64,000 nucleotides of DNA from Schizochytrium sp. CCTCC M209059 (lineage: Eukaryota > Sar > Bigyra > Thraustochytrida > Thraustochytriidae), in assembly GCA_000818945.1 (NCBI GenBank), contig KN805374.1, positions 1,090,064 through 1,154,063 on the forward strand, written 5' to 3'. Both the position numbers and the translations under genes were made by a program. A model generated the notes under the pieces. That model was given only the letters and a program-made list of their open reading frames with translations. It searched no databases and had not been told where the DNA came from. Shown here in pieces: positions 40,111 through 49,924 of this stretch (the stretch's first letter is position 1; every line of letters starts with the position of its first letter).

Positions 40111-41274
40111 ATGCAGGGTCCCGAGGCGGCCTTGCGCGAGGTGGTAGACGTGACCGACCAGGTGCGCGCGCGGGGCCTAAACTTGCTCAAACTCCTCGAG
40201 GTCGCGAACGATGTGGGACCTCGGGAAGGCCCTGGCAGCGGGAGCGGCAGCGGCGGCGGCCCGACCGCGACTCCAGAAGCCAGACAAGCGCACGTGCTCG
40301 GGCTGCTGCAAGAGCACGAAAAGGAAGTGCGTACGCTCTTGAAAACGCTGCACGAGCGCGTCGCCGAGGTTGAGCGGCGCGAAAACAAGAACAAAAAGCC
40401 CAACGAGGACGGCGAAGAGCTCAACGACCTTGACACATACGAGAGCTCGGAGGCGTCGAGATCCATTGCCATCAAGGGTGTATCGCGTGATATCGCACAC
40501 TCATTGCAGAAAGAAATCGCGTGGCGTGACGCAGCTTCAAAGGCTGCGAATGAGGCTGACGCTTTTTTCCACGAGCGTCTTGCGACCTTGTTTCCTGAAG
40601 TTGAGGTTGGGCGTCGGCGAAGACAGCTGAAAAAGAAAGCGCGCCGCCGCAAGACCAACGCAGCAAAACGCCAGTCTGGCCTTCAAAAGGGTGGAAAGGC
40701 GCAGTCTCTGAATAATGGCGTAGGCAACGGCATCGGGAACCATCCCGTGGGAGGCACGGCTTCCGCCGCGACGGAGTCCTTGCCAAGCTTGACGCAAGTC
40801 ATCAAGGGTCTTCCAGGCCTAGCAGACTTTCACGCAGAGCATGGTGGGAGGCGTTGGAAACCTCTCAAGAAGCTTACTCTGACCTGGCGCAACGGCTTGC
40901 GTACGACGTTGCACTTTGGACCTGCGCGCAAGCGAGCAGAGCCCGGCGCCCCCTCGCAAAGCGCTGCACCAAGTCAGGTCCCTGCAGCGCACAGCTCCTT
41001 TTCCGCACCGAATGGTGTCGGTGCTGAGGATCTCTGTCTAGATGGGGTGCGGCTCGTTTGGGTTTCGGCAGACTCGCAGTTCACGTTTGTCGATACTTCT
41101 CGCTTGGCTGAAGCCAATGCAAACTCTTCCGCCTTTGCGAGCGAAATGGCCGCGCAGGCGCAGCAAAAACACTTTATGTGGCTTCGTGAACACAGCGAAG
41201 TCGAGGCCACGCACAAGCTCTTAAGGTGGCTCGCAGCGCGTGTACAATCCGGTCCTGAGAGCTTCCCACGATAG
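40111..41274 (+). CDS. Unknown 387-aa protein, possibly Mediator-like
   Basis: I do not firmly recognise this protein. Residues about 1-160 are helical with coiled-coil character (ARGLNLLKLLEVANDV, EHEKEVRTLLKTLHERVAEVE) and a Gly/Ser-rich insert. A basic stretch RRRRQLKKKARRRK near 185 looks like a nuclear localisation signal. The C-terminal half has a beta-like segment (KKLTLTWRNGLRTTLHFG, LVWVSADSQFTFVD) and ends with a helix HKLLRWLAARV. N-terminal helical bundle plus C-terminal domain ending in an L-x-W-L helix is reminiscent of Mediator subunit 27, but the zinc-binding cysteines of that family are absent, so this is weak. There is no signal peptide or membrane segment. It is convergent with the Cys-rich gene 127 bp away. 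Confidence 0.6.
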   Translation: MQGPEAALREVVDVTDQVRARGLNLLKLLEVANDVGPREGPGSGSGSGGGPTATPEARQAHVLGLLQEHEKEVRTLLKTLHERVAEVERRENKNKKPNEDGEELNDLDTYESSEASRSIAIKGVSRDIAHSLQKEIAWRDAASKAANEADAFFHERLATLFPEVEVGRRRRQLKKKARRRKTNAAKRQSGLQKGGKAQSLNNGVGNGIGNHPVGGTASAATESLPSLTQVIKGLPGLADFHAEHGGRRWKPLKKLTLTWRNGLRTTLHFGPARKRAEPGAPSQSAAPSQVPAAHSSFSAPNGVGAEDLCLDGVRLVWVSADSQFTFVDTSRLAEANANSSAFASEMAAQAQQKHFMWLREHSEVEATHKLLRWLAARVQSGPESFPR

Positions 41275-41401
41275 ACACATTTTTTACAAATGAAAACGAA
41301 CATGTTTGACTCTTTGATGATGGCGATGCTTTCCAATGTAAGCAGAAATTCCGATTTGCATAAGATTGATTGAAAAGATTGAAATTCAAAGTCTCGAGGC
41401 G

Positions 41402-41897
41402 TCAAGGTCTGCAGCGTTTGATCTCATACATTTGCTTCGGAGACAACGTGCAGAGTTTGCATTCTTCAGCAAAGTTATCGCGAACCGAAGCGATTGCGCA
41501 AGTCTCACAGTATCCTAAGTAGCTCCCGAGCTTACGATCGCATTTGCTGAAAAGCTTCAAATTAGCGCATGCAATGCACGTAAGCAGTGCGTCCTGCGAA
41601 TCGTCCGTCGATGCAGCCCATCAAACCCTCTACCCAGCTGTCGCCTGGGCACAACGAAGGAGCTACACGCGGAGCGCGGTGAATTTCAACCAATTTTCGG
41701 AGCCCGCCGTCCTCAATTGTTCTAGAGAGCCGACTTCCGGTGCGGAAGAGGTTGTTGGCACGGTCTGCCACGCCTTGAACAAAGTCAGCGAGAGCGCGTT
41801 CCCCGGACGAGTGTCTGAGAAAGCTTGCCTCGGTCCATTCTGCTTGACACACGACCAGCATTATGGCCGTGAGCCACTTGAGAAGCACGAGCGTCAT
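41402..41897 (-). CDS. Small secreted Cys-rich protein, two exons (151 aa), unknown family
   Basis: Exon 1 is 41897-41634 (88 codons) and exon 2 is 41593-41402 (63 codons plus TGA). The 40-nt intron (41594-41633) runs GTAGAG to TTCGCAG and is phase 0. The N-terminus MTLVLLKWLTAIMLVVCQA is a clear signal peptide. The mature part has one Cys in exon 1 (SLCPGDSW) and eight in exon 2, in CxxC-type pairs: TCIAC, KC, YCETC, ECKLC, KRC. This looks like a disulfide-rich or metal-binding secreted domain of about 65 residues. Unspliced exon 1 would end only 24 residues later, without the Cys-rich part, and the downstream frame has no start, so splicing is strongly suggested. It lies 500 bp downstream of, and on the same strand as, the large membrane protein gene. 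Confidence 0.6.
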
Positions 41898-42397
41898 GTG
41901 GAGGATTCTTGAACAAGGGACAATTTATGCGTATGCACGGATGCTTGTCTGAATGCTTGTGAAATATGAGAAAAAAGAAAAAGAAAATAAGAGAAGAGTT
42001 GAGGTTTTGCTTGCATCTCAGCGAGCATTGTTGCTCGATCGTGCCTTGCGCGCGGCGACGACGAAAAGGATCGTCCGCCGTCAGTCGCTCGCTCTCCAAG
42101 CCCCTGCACGGCTCTTCCGCGCTTACTGGCATACTGAATCCGGGACCTTGACGCGAACATGGTTGGAGTGGCATAACCAACTGTGGGTGCATCGGGTACA
42201 TTGAACTCATTCTGTTTGTAAGCGTGACAATCTGGCTGGCTTGCACGACCCACGAGAGCAAGACAAACTTGTCGACAGAAGAACATTGTTTCCTATGCAA
42301 AGAACAAGCACTGTTCGCGATCGTTACAAAGGGGAAAGTACATATTACTCGCGTTCTCTCTCACTAGGCCTAGGAGAAATTGTAAAGAGGTCGGTGT
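41898..42397. promoter_or_regulatory. Gap between the Cys-rich gene and the large membrane protein gene
   Basis: This 500-bp gap would hold the promoter of the minus-strand Cys-rich gene and the 3' UTR of the membrane protein gene. No gene is seen. Confidence 0.4.
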
Positions 42398-45300
42398 TTA
42401 CGACAGTTGCAGCGGCTCAACGCCAAGGCTGCTTTCGTCAAATGTGTAGTCGCGCTGCAGCATTCCACACGCGGCGAGCGCGCGCCAGAGACAGAGGGGC
42501 AAGCCTGCATAGAAATATGAAGGAACAGCCGAAGCCAGGACGTATCGCGTTGTGGGACTCAGTATAGCCATGTTCGTGCGGAGAAGCGAATTCGACAGCA
42601 TTGGGGCTCGTTGCTGCCGTGCTTCACCAGCTAATGACTGCGCCCGGAGTTCGTGCAGAACAGAGGAGAATTTGCGAGCCTGCAGAGCGATCTCGCGCAG
42701 GCCGCGTCGCTCAGCAATCATGGTTGCGAAAAGCAACCGTACTACATGACCGACAAAGCGCTCAAGTACCACGGCAGCAACCAAAATTCCAAAGCCGGGT
42801 AAGAGCCTTTCCTCTTGAATCGTGAAAGCGCCGAGGTGAGGAATATGTTTTTCCAGGTACTGGTCAAGCGGGAGAAAGCCGCCATTTTCGATCAAATGCG
42901 TCGTAAATGCACGCAAATCGAAAGATGCGGCGACAATCATGAGACAGAATACGTCGACAGCGCTCCATGCGTTGAGGACCTCGATGGCGCGCATAAACTG
43001 CACCTGGTCGGATGGAGCCCAGGGCACGAGCCAAAGGAGCACCAAACCCACCAGATGTACGAGAGGCATTGCAATGACAAAGAAGCCGATGCCGAAACTC
43101 AGGGCACCAGGGGGGTCGCCGTTCAGTCCTGCGCTCTGAATAACGCCAGGAAGGGCGACGACACTCAGCGTCAGGTTTCTTGACTCTTCGGGGATTAAAA
43201 TATCCCCCACAATCCCAGAGCGCTCAAAGGTAATAATAGGTGTGGAGATACCAAGACCCATGAGCGCCAAGGCGGTCACAAGTAAAACGAGCACTACTGC
43301 CTTGCCAAAAAGGGTGCATCGGTGAAAGGTTCCCGGCGTTGGCGAGAAAAAATGATTCTGGCAGGCCTCAGCACCGAGCAGCCGATAAAAGGCAACCTGA
43401 CGCTCGACAGAGCGCTCGGTCCACATTGCGTCACCAGCGAGTTCCATGTCGTGACGAGAATCTAAATTTGGATCTCTAGGAAATCGGAGTGTATCGTGCA
43501 CGTCCAGGGAATTTTCCAAAGAGCGTCGCTCTGACATGGGCTGTTGGCATTCTGGAGAAATGGCCGCCTCTTCATTTGAAAGGAGAGTCGTCCCCCCACG
43601 GCTTGCATCAAGCCTGCCAGCGGGTAAAGCTCCATCGTCTTGCTCTGCTTGGCCATTTTCATTGTCATAATCTGAGTACGAAGAAGAAGAGGAGGAAGAA
43701 GAAGAACCTTGAATGACCAAGCTCCGCGCTTCACCTTTACGATTTGTTGATTCCTCGCGGCGTCTCTCTTCCCAAGATTTCGCGAGACGATGCGCCGAAA
43801 GGTTTGCCTGGCCCATGAGAAGCGAGAGAATGGCAGAGATCGCATATCCATAGGTGCCGAAACCGGGCTGAATTGCGAACGAAATGCGCACACGGAGCGC
43901 ATGGGATCGTCGAATGATGAGCGGAGCGAGGAACCACGGTACAACAATGTCGCGTTCGAAATAATTAGACACGCAGAGAATGGCAAGAATGTAAAGATTT
44001 GCGAGAGAGATTTTACCCAGCGTATCGAGCCACGAATAAAGACGACCACGAAGGACTTCATCGGCGGGAGCGTACCAAAGTATGGACCAAATGAGCACTT
44101 TGATGCACGGCCAAATAAAGACGGACACGAGAATGATGAGCCCGATAAAGGCCGCTCCACCATCGAACAGCGCTTGAAGTGTCGTGATTGGGCTAAAGTC
44201 AATCATGTGCTGTATCACGGTAAAATTACTCGGCATCAACTCTTGCCGAGACGGGATGGTGCCTTGGAGCGACTCTCTGCCAGCGAATTCGAGAAGGAGA
44301 CCGGCAAACCGCTGCGCTGCGGAAGTGTTGTCGGCGTGAACATTGTGGGGGAGATTGATTTCGTCGACACGAATCAGGTTTCCAAACGCCGTCCCGTTCA
44401 TGATCCAGAGACCAAGGACGACCGCATGAGCAATGTTGAGAAGCGGAGGAATGGTATTGATGAGGTGTCGCACGCAGGCGCCGCGCTTTCGCCAGCGTCG
44501 ACGAAAGGCTCCATACAATGAATAGTGCCGGTCAGAGCGAAAGTGTGAAAGGAGTTCGTGCTCCGAAGCTGCTTGCAGGATTTCGTGTTGGCTTGCACCG
44601 ACGCTCGCGTCCGTGCTCGGGGCCAAGAGTCTCTCACGAAGATTCAAAGCAGCTTCGTCCCTTAGAAGGCCTGCGTGAGTTTCGGCCCTGCGCTCTGCAC
44701 AAGATTGCTGTTGTTCTTCACAGGAAGATTCGATCGAGTGCGCGAGGTACGGTGAAGCTGGGAGATTCGCGCCAAAGAGGGGCGATTGTGAGTCAACGAG
44801 GACCCGCGGTACTTCTTTTCGATGTGCGCGTGTGACCCGGCGTGCAAATGCAGCTTCGTGCCACTTGAGGCCAAAAAGAATGCTTGCAAAAAGTGAACCG
44901 ACCATGGCTCCGATTGCCAGCGCGAAACTCGGGCCAGGAAAGAGACATTGCATTCGACCATCAAAATTGCGTTGCTCCCAAATTGTGTGAAGCGAAGGCA
45001 TCTGGTACATGCAGCTGACCCCCTTGTACTGGAGTCCGAAACCAGAGGCGAGCGCCGCAATGTGCTCGTCATCGAACAGCGGGGAAGTTTGCATGACGAC
45101 GAAGGTGGCAACCTCTAGCATCAAGGCGGTCGCAGCGCAGAGCGTGGCGCCAATGCTACTATGAAGTTGCGCCTTGAAGCGAGACGTTGCATGAGCGAGC
45201 ATTCCGCAAGCAAGCGCAGCTCCTCCCATAGCAATTGCGGCCACAAGAAGAACTTGGGCAGCGTTTGTTCTCGTGCACATTTCGTCCCGAAACTTGGGGG

Positions 45301-45589
45301 TCATTGGGACTCTGCCGCCATCGAGGGTTGGATTGTGTGTGGGTGGGGCGCAGTAGGCCTCAAAGGAGGTCCGCGCTTGGCCTGCTTGTGGCGAGCACTC
45401 GAGTTTAAGCGCTGGAATGTCGTCGCCCCATCGGTAGCTCGTGAAGAAGATGCCTTCGCCAAACCAGCAGAACTGATCGACGAGCTCGGTGCGGCTTACG
45501 AGCCACATTGGCACGATCGCTGTAAGGATCGCGCATATGAACCCGAAGCCGCCAAAGGCGAGACCTCCAGCCACGAACCCTCGCGCCAT
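42398..45589 (-). CDS. Multi-pass membrane protein: claudin-like N-terminal part plus two PqiA-like modules
   Basis: The product is 1063 aa starting at GCCATGG (45589); the frame extends upstream only from a GTG. Residues 1-245 form a four-helix unit (TM about 4-32, 109-133, 145-167, 221-242) with a long first extracellular loop containing QFCWFGEGIFF and several Cys, resembling claudin/PMP22 topology. After a charged linker, two homologous modules follow (about 370-640 and 790-1000). Each has pairs of helices and the motif pattern WYAPADEVLRGRLYSWLDTLGK or WLVPWAPSDQVQFMRAIEVLNAW, typical of the paraquat-inducible protein A family, although its N-terminal CxxC zinc motifs are absent. A poly-Ser/Asp segment separates the modules. 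Bacterial PqiA works with MCE-type PqiB in lipid transport between membranes; whether that applies here is unknown. It is divergent from mitochondrial EF-G. Confidence 0.65.
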   Translation of the reverse strand: MARGFVAGGLAFGGFGFICAILTAIVPMWLVSRTELVDQFCWFGEGIFFTSYRWGDDIPALKLECSPQAGQARTSFEAYCAPPTHNPTLDGGRVPMTPKFRDEMCTRTNAAQVLLVAAIAMGGAALACGMLAHATSRFKAQLHSSIGATLCAATALMLEVATFVVMQTSPLFDDEHIAALASGFGLQYKGVSCMYQMPSLHTIWEQRNFDGRMQCLFPGPSFALAIGAMVGSLFASILFGLKWHEAAFARRVTRAHRKEVPRVLVDSQSPLFGANLPASPYLAHSIESSCEEQQQSCAERRAETHAGLLRDEAALNLRERLLAPSTDASVGASQHEILQAASEHELLSHFRSDRHYSLYGAFRRRWRKRGACVRHLINTIPPLLNIAHAVVLGLWIMNGTAFGNLIRVDEINLPHNVHADNTSAAQRFAGLLLEFAGRESLQGTIPSRQELMPSNFTVIQHMIDFSPITTLQALFDGGAAFIGLIILVSVFIWPCIKVLIWSILWYAPADEVLRGRLYSWLDTLGKISLANLYILAILCVSNYFERDIVVPWFLAPLIIRRSHALRVRISFAIQPGFGTYGYAISAILSLLMGQANLSAHRLAKSWEERRREESTNRKGEARSLVIQGSSSSSSSSSYSDYDNENGQAEQDDGALPAGRLDASRGGTTLLSNEEAAISPECQQPMSERRSLENSLDVHDTLRFPRDPNLDSRHDMELAGDAMWTERSVERQVAFYRLLGAEACQNHFFSPTPGTFHRCTLFGKAVVLVLLVTALALMGLGISTPIITFERSGIVGDILIPEESRNLTLSVVALPGVIQSAGLNGDPPGALSFGIGFFVIAMPLVHLVGLVLLWLVPWAPSDQVQFMRAIEVLNAWSAVDVFCLMIVAASFDLRAFTTHLIENGGFLPLDQYLEKHIPHLGAFTIQEERLLPGFGILVAAVVLERFVGHVVRLLFATMIAERRGLREIALQARKFSSVLHELRAQSLAGEARQQRAPMLSNSLLRTNMAILSPTTRYVLASAVPSYFYAGLPLCLWRALAACGMLQRDYTFDESSLGVEPLQLS

Positions 45590-46573
45590 GGCTATTTGCG
45601 CACAGTTCTGACAGACAAGGCACGTATACAAGTACGTGGATGGCACAAGCGCTGGCGCTGGCTGGTTCGAAGGGGCTTTGCCAGACCCGTCGCACCACCT
45701 ATGCGCCGGCGAGCGCCGGCACTTAGCCTCCGCCTCCCAGCGTCCGGGACGTAAGGTATGAAAATTGGCGGCTCAGCTTGGCTAAAACTTTTGGCCCGGT
45801 GGACTCGAAGGGGACTCGAAAGATGAGCTTGCCTCGACGACCTCCGGCGCAAACGAAGGGCAGCGTTGTCTCGTACCAGACACCGCTCCCTGTGAATATT
45901 ATTATCGGATGTACTATGCATGTTTTCGGTAGCAGCAATAGATCATCTTAACGACGCTCCCAGTGCCACGCGGGGCTTTGAAGCCGCCAAAGCAAGTTGC
46001 AAACCGAGCTATGATAAAAAAGAAAGCAAGCACGCATGGCATGCATGGCCAGAGATCGCACGTCGAGTTTCCACGAACAGCCCGTGTCGCTGGCAAGAAG
46101 CTAGGTGCCGTCGTTCCCACTTCTAATCGCTGTCTCTCCACATGGCATGCCCTAATCCGCGTATACCTAATACTATGGTAGTACGTACTAGGCCTACTAC
46201 ACTTCTGGCTGCTGGCCGCATGCGCAAATGAGTTGCGCACTTGCAAATGAGTTGTGCAAATTGGGGTTCTTCAACGTCCAGAGGTTCCATCGGCATTTTG
46301 GCAGAACCACCCACCACTGGCAGGCATTGCCGACGCTGCTGCTGCTGATGCTGCTGCTGCTGCTGCTGTTACAGGAGGCAAGCTAAGCAGGACAAGACGA
46401 GACGAGACGAGACGAGACGAAGACTCTCCGTCGCAGACTCCAATCTTGCTGCTGCTGCTGCTGCGGCGTCGGGCTGCTGGCGAGGCAAGGCCGCGGGCCC
46501 AGGACACAGGCCGAGGGACTTGGCTTGGCTGACTTGACTTGGCTTGGCTTGGCTTGGCTTGGTGTGGAAGAAG
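45590..46573. promoter_or_regulatory. Divergent region between the PqiA-like gene and EF-G1
   Basis: This 984-bp head-to-head spacer has CTG runs (about 46335-46368 and 46448-46472), a GACGA run (about 46391-46421) and a TTGGC pentanucleotide run (about 46534-46561) that ends 12 bp before the EF-G ATG. No conserved frame is seen within it. Confidence 0.5.
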
Positions 46574-48826
46574 ATGGCGAGCTTTATGGCGGCGACGCGC
46601 GGCGCGCGCGTCCTCGGAGGTGCTCTGGCCAGGCAAACTATGCCTGGCCAGCGGCAGACCGAGGTTGCAGCCCTCGCGGCGATTGGCATGCAGACGCGTG
46701 GCCTCGCGGGGGAGGCCAACTCGGAGCTTCTCCGCAACATCGGCATCTCGGCGCACATTGACAGCGGCAAGACGACCCTGACAGAGCGCATTCTCTTTTA
46801 CACGGGCCGCATCAATGCCATCAACGAAGTCAAGGGCAAGGACCCGAACAAGGGCGCCAAGATGGACAGCATGGAGCTCGAGCGTGAAAAGGGCATCACG
46901 ATTCAGTCTGCCGCCACCTATACCCAGTGGAAGGACACGAACATCAACATTATTGACACACCTGGCCACGTCGACTTCACCGTCGAGGTTGAACGCGCAC
47001 TGCGCGTGCTGGACGGTGCCATCATGGTGCTCTGCAGTGTGGGCGGTGTGCAGTCGCAGAGTATCACCGTCGACCGTCAGATGAAGCGCTACAATGTCCC
47101 GCGCGTCGCCTTCATCAACAAGCTCGATCGCATGGGCGCCAATCCGGACAAGGTCCTTGACGCCATTCGCGAGAAGCTCCGCCTCAACGCTGCCATGATG
47201 CAGGTCCCGATTGGTCTCGAGGAGAATCACGATGGCATTGTGGACATTGTGGACCAGGTGGCGTACACCTTCCACGGCCCCAATGGCGAGGAGGTGCGTA
47301 AGGGCCCGATCCCGGAGGATCTCGCGGACAAGGTTGAGATGCGCCGCATGGAGCTCCTCGAGCGCCTCGGCGAGGTCGATGAGGAAATGGAGGAGTTCTT
47401 CCTCATGGAGGAAATGCCGGAGCCCGACGCTCTGCGCGCCGCCATCCGCCGCGCGACCATTGCCAACACCTTTGTGCCCGTCTTTATGGGTAGCGCTTTC
47501 AAGAACCGTGGCGTACAACCACTTCTCGACGGCGTGGAGAACTTTCTTCCGTCCCCGCTTGACATGAAGTACAGCTACCTCGATCTGGCTGACGATGAGG
47601 CGAGCAAGCCCCTTGCCTGCGACGCCAAGGCGCCTCTGGTCGCCCTCGCCTTCAAGCTCGAAGAAAGCCGCTTTGGCCAGCTTACCTACGTGCGTGTCTA
47701 CCAGGGTTCTCTGAAGCGCGGCATGTTCATTCGGAACTCCACCACGGGTAAGCGCGTCAAACTGCCCCGTGTCGTGCGCATGCACTCGGAGGAGATGGAA
47801 GATGTCGACGAGGTTGGCCCTGGCGAGATCGCCGCCCTCTTCGGAATTGAATGCAGCTCGGGCGACACCTTTTGCGACGCTGATATCAAGGACTTTAACC
47901 CGTCCATGTTGACCATGTTCGTTCCAGAACCTGTGGTGAGCCTCGCGATCAAGCCCAAGGACCGCTCGGACTCGAGCGGCAACTTTGGAAAGGCGCTGCA
48001 GCGCTTCCAGCGTGAGGACCCGACATTTCGTGTCAAGGTCGACAACGAGAGCAAGGAGACCATCATTTCCGGTATGGGCGAGCTGCACCTCGAGGTCTAC
48101 CTCGAGCGCATGCGCCGCGAGTACAAGGTCGACACCATCGCTGGTATGCCCCAGGTCAACTACCGCGAAACCATTACGCAGCGTGCCGAGTTCAACTACA
48201 CGCACAAGAAGCAGTCTGGTGGTTCCGGTCAGTTCGGTCGCGTTGAGGGTTACATTGAGCCTCTTTCCGAGGAGGAGATCCAGGAGGGCAAGGAGTTCGT
48301 CTTTGTGAACCAGATGATCGGTAACGCCATTCCGCCAGAGTACGTTTCCTCCGTGGAGAAGGGGTTCCAGGAGTCCATGGAGAAGGGTGTCATTGTTGGC
48401 CATCCGCTCCAGGGCGTCAAGGTTGTGCTCATCGATGGTTCGGCTCACTCTGTCGATTCGAACGAGATGGCCTTCAAGCTCGCTGCTCGCGGTGCTTTCC
48501 GCCAGGCCGTGCACGAAGCCGGCCCTGTGGTGCTCGAGCCCGTTATGAAGGTCGAGATCCAGGTTCCCGAAGAGTACCAGGGTACCGTCGTTGGTGGCAT
48601 CAACCGTCGCCGCGGCACCATCCTCGAGTCCGACATGGAGGACGATCTTGCGACGATTCAGTGCGAGGTTCCCCTCAAGGAAATGTTCGGTTATTCGACG
48701 GAGATCCGCTCGGCGACTCAGGCCAAGGGCGAGTTCACCATGGAGTTCAAGGCTCACGAGGCCATGCCTCAGCACGAGGCTGAGGAGCTCATCCGCAAGT
48801 ACAAGGAGGCCGAGAACGACTCCTAA
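46574..48826 (+). CDS. GFM1: Mitochondrial elongation factor G1
   Basis: The product is 750 aa from AAGATGG. The first 45 or so residues are Ala/Arg/Gln-rich with few acids, fitting a mitochondrial presequence. The translational GTPase follows: P-loop AHIDSGKT (about residue 60), switch [16 protein letters not shown]3 DTPGH, G4 NKLDRMG, then domains II-V including SGMGELHLE and the C-terminal GGINRRRG motif. EF-G1 drives translocation of tRNA and mRNA on the mitoribosome. The sequence matches EF-G1 rather than the recycling factor EF-G2 by overall length and the [15 protein letters not shown] start. A Met 30 bp upstream lies inside the TTGGC repeat and is less likely. Codon bias is strong, so long spurious frames appear on the opposite strand. 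Confidence 0.95.
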   Translation: MASFMAATRGARVLGGALARQTMPGQRQTEVAALAAIGMQTRGLAGEANSELLRNIGISAHIDSGKTTLTERILFYTGRINAINEVKGKDPNKGAKMDSMELEREKGITIQSAATYTQWKDTNINIIDTPGHVDFTVEVERALRVLDGAIMVLCSVGGVQSQSITVDRQMKRYNVPRVAFINKLDRMGANPDKVLDAIREKLRLNAAMMQVPIGLEENHDGIVDIVDQVAYTFHGPNGEEVRKGPIPEDLADKVEMRRMELLERLGEVDEEMEEFFLMEEMPEPDALRAAIRRATIANTFVPVFMGSAFKNRGVQPLLDGVENFLPSPLDMKYSYLDLADDEASKPLACDAKAPLVALAFKLEESRFGQLTYVRVYQGSLKRGMFIRNSTTGKRVKLPRVVRMHSEEMEDVDEVGPGEIAALFGIECSSGDTFCDADIKDFNPSMLTMFVPEPVVSLAIKPKDRSDSSGNFGKALQRFQREDPTFRVKVDNESKETIISGMGELHLEVYLERMRREYKVDTIAGMPQVNYRETITQRAEFNYTHKKQSGGSGQFGRVEGYIEPLSEEEIQEGKEFVFVNQMIGNAIPPEYVSSVEKGFQESMEKGVIVGHPLQGVKVVLIDGSAHSVDSNEMAFKLAARGAFRQAVHEAGPVVLEPVMKVEIQVPEEYQGTVVGGINRRRGTILESDMEDDLATIQCEVPLKEMFGYSTEIRSATQAKGEFTMEFKAHEAMPQHEAEELIRKYKEAENDS

Positions 48827-48869
48827 ACAAGTCTGGCCTCGGCCATTTTACGCGATGCTTGGGCATCTG

Positions 48870-49379
48870 TCACGGCCTCCAGAAAGTACATGCGTTTCTG
48901 CGATACCGCCTATTCCAAACCAAACTCTCCAGGCACACAGATTGACAAACTGACAGACAGAAGGGCGCGTGTAAGCGTCCTCTTTCTTTCTCCTTTTTCT
49001 TCTTTTCCAGCTTTGGCAATCCCAGCTCCTCTTCCCTCTCCTTCAAATCTCTAGCGATTAGGCATTCCGCATTATCCAAAACTTCTTCTGTGAGCGTGCT
49101 CGACGACTGGCTCGCATGTCGCAGCGAGCCATCGTCTCTTCGTCTCCTGCCTATTCTCACAGACATTGCGACCCTTTCTGGACGTGCGGGGCATTCGTCT
49201 GTCTACAAAACAAAAGAATCTTTCGTCCTGGCTGATTTAGATGAACATGCTCTCGCTCTCGCTTCCGCTCTCACTCGCTCGTTCTCGTCTTCGACAATTC
49301 GTTCCCCACCCTTTTGGCTCTTCCAGCTGCTCTTGCATTTCTCCTCCGTGCAGCAGGCTCTTGCACGTTGCATTCGCAT
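48870..49379 (-). CDS. Candidate two-exon small basic/charged protein (about 145 aa), unknown function
   Basis: Exon 1 (49379-49275, 35 codons) reads EEKCKSSWKSQKGGERIVED then ENER. The donor GTGAGA and a strong acceptor (TTTTGTTTTGTAG at 49203) bound a 72-nt intron. Exon 2 (49202-48870) begins TDECPARPERVAMSV and continues RRRRDDGSLRHASQSSSTLT, EEVLDNAECLIARDLKEREE and a Lys/Glu helix. The last 35 residues are less convincing, so another 3' splice or stop is possible. The intron length is a multiple of 3 but contains an in-frame TAG at its end. No family is recognised; the RRRR and KKKKEKER stretches suggest a nuclear protein. It would be convergent with EF-G1 (43 bp) and divergent from the piggyBac-derived gene. 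Confidence 0.4.
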
Positions 49380-49491
49380 TGCTCTAGCGCCGATCTCCCC
49401 AAGCTGGCCCCGCTCCTCGAGCTGTTCTTGGTTGCCGCCGCCGCTGAGGCGCTGCTTTGCCTTTCTTCCCTTTTTTTCCCCTCGCGACCGC

Positions 49492-49601
49492 GGCGCCGTA
49501 TACCCCACTTGCAGCGCGCATAAAGCACTTGCGCGGCGCGCACAAGTCACTTGAGCCGCGCGCATACGCCACTTGCGCGGCGCGCATACGCCACTTGCGC
49601 G
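49492..49601. repeat. 22-bp tandem repeat, about 5 copies
   Basis: Units of the form GCGCGCATACGCCACTTGCG plus CG start at 49514, 49536, 49558 and 49580, and a degenerate copy precedes them. The last two full copies are identical; the earlier ones differ at several positions. The array lies between the divergent starts at 49379 and 49925, about 320 bp upstream of the piggyBac-derived gene. Confidence 0.9.
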
Positions 49602-49924
49602 CGCCAGTGGCCGCCGTGCGTCCGTGGCGGCCGCAAATCTGGAGAAGACGCGGCGGCGGCGGCAGCGGCGCGAGGAACCGCGCGGGGCAGGGCGGGGCGG
49701 GGCAGGGCAGGCAGGGCAGGGCGCGGAGAGGCAGGACGCGCTCTTCGCAGCGCTGCGACTGACTGCGAGGGAGGTCTCGACGGGATCAATTGATTGAGTG
49801 ATTGGTTGAATTTCCACCTGACCAGGCCGAAGGAGACCGAGGCCCGCGACGCCTGTGGCTGCCGAGGAGAGCGCGGTGCTGAGGAAGGAGGCCGGGGCTG
49901 CTGGAGAAGCAGAAAGAGCATAAA

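Noticed and set aside
43790..44521. 243-codon plus-strand frame opposite the PqiA-like gene
   Set aside because: Shadow of the minus-strand membrane protein; hydrophilic, motif-free and fully contained in it.
45590..45646. N-terminal extension of the PqiA-like protein from a GTG codon
   Set aside because: There is no ATG in the extension; GCCATGG at 45589 is a near-ideal start directly before the first helix.
46544..46573. Upstream Met for EF-G1
   Set aside because: The ten extra residues come from the TTGGC repeat and weaken the presequence; ATG 46574 has a better context.
46271..48775. 834-codon open frame on the minus strand opposite EF-G1
   Set aside because: It mirrors the codon bias of EF-G1 (few TTA, CTA and TCA codons, so few antisense stops), has no recognisable motif and is His/Val/Leu-rich as expected for a shadow frame.
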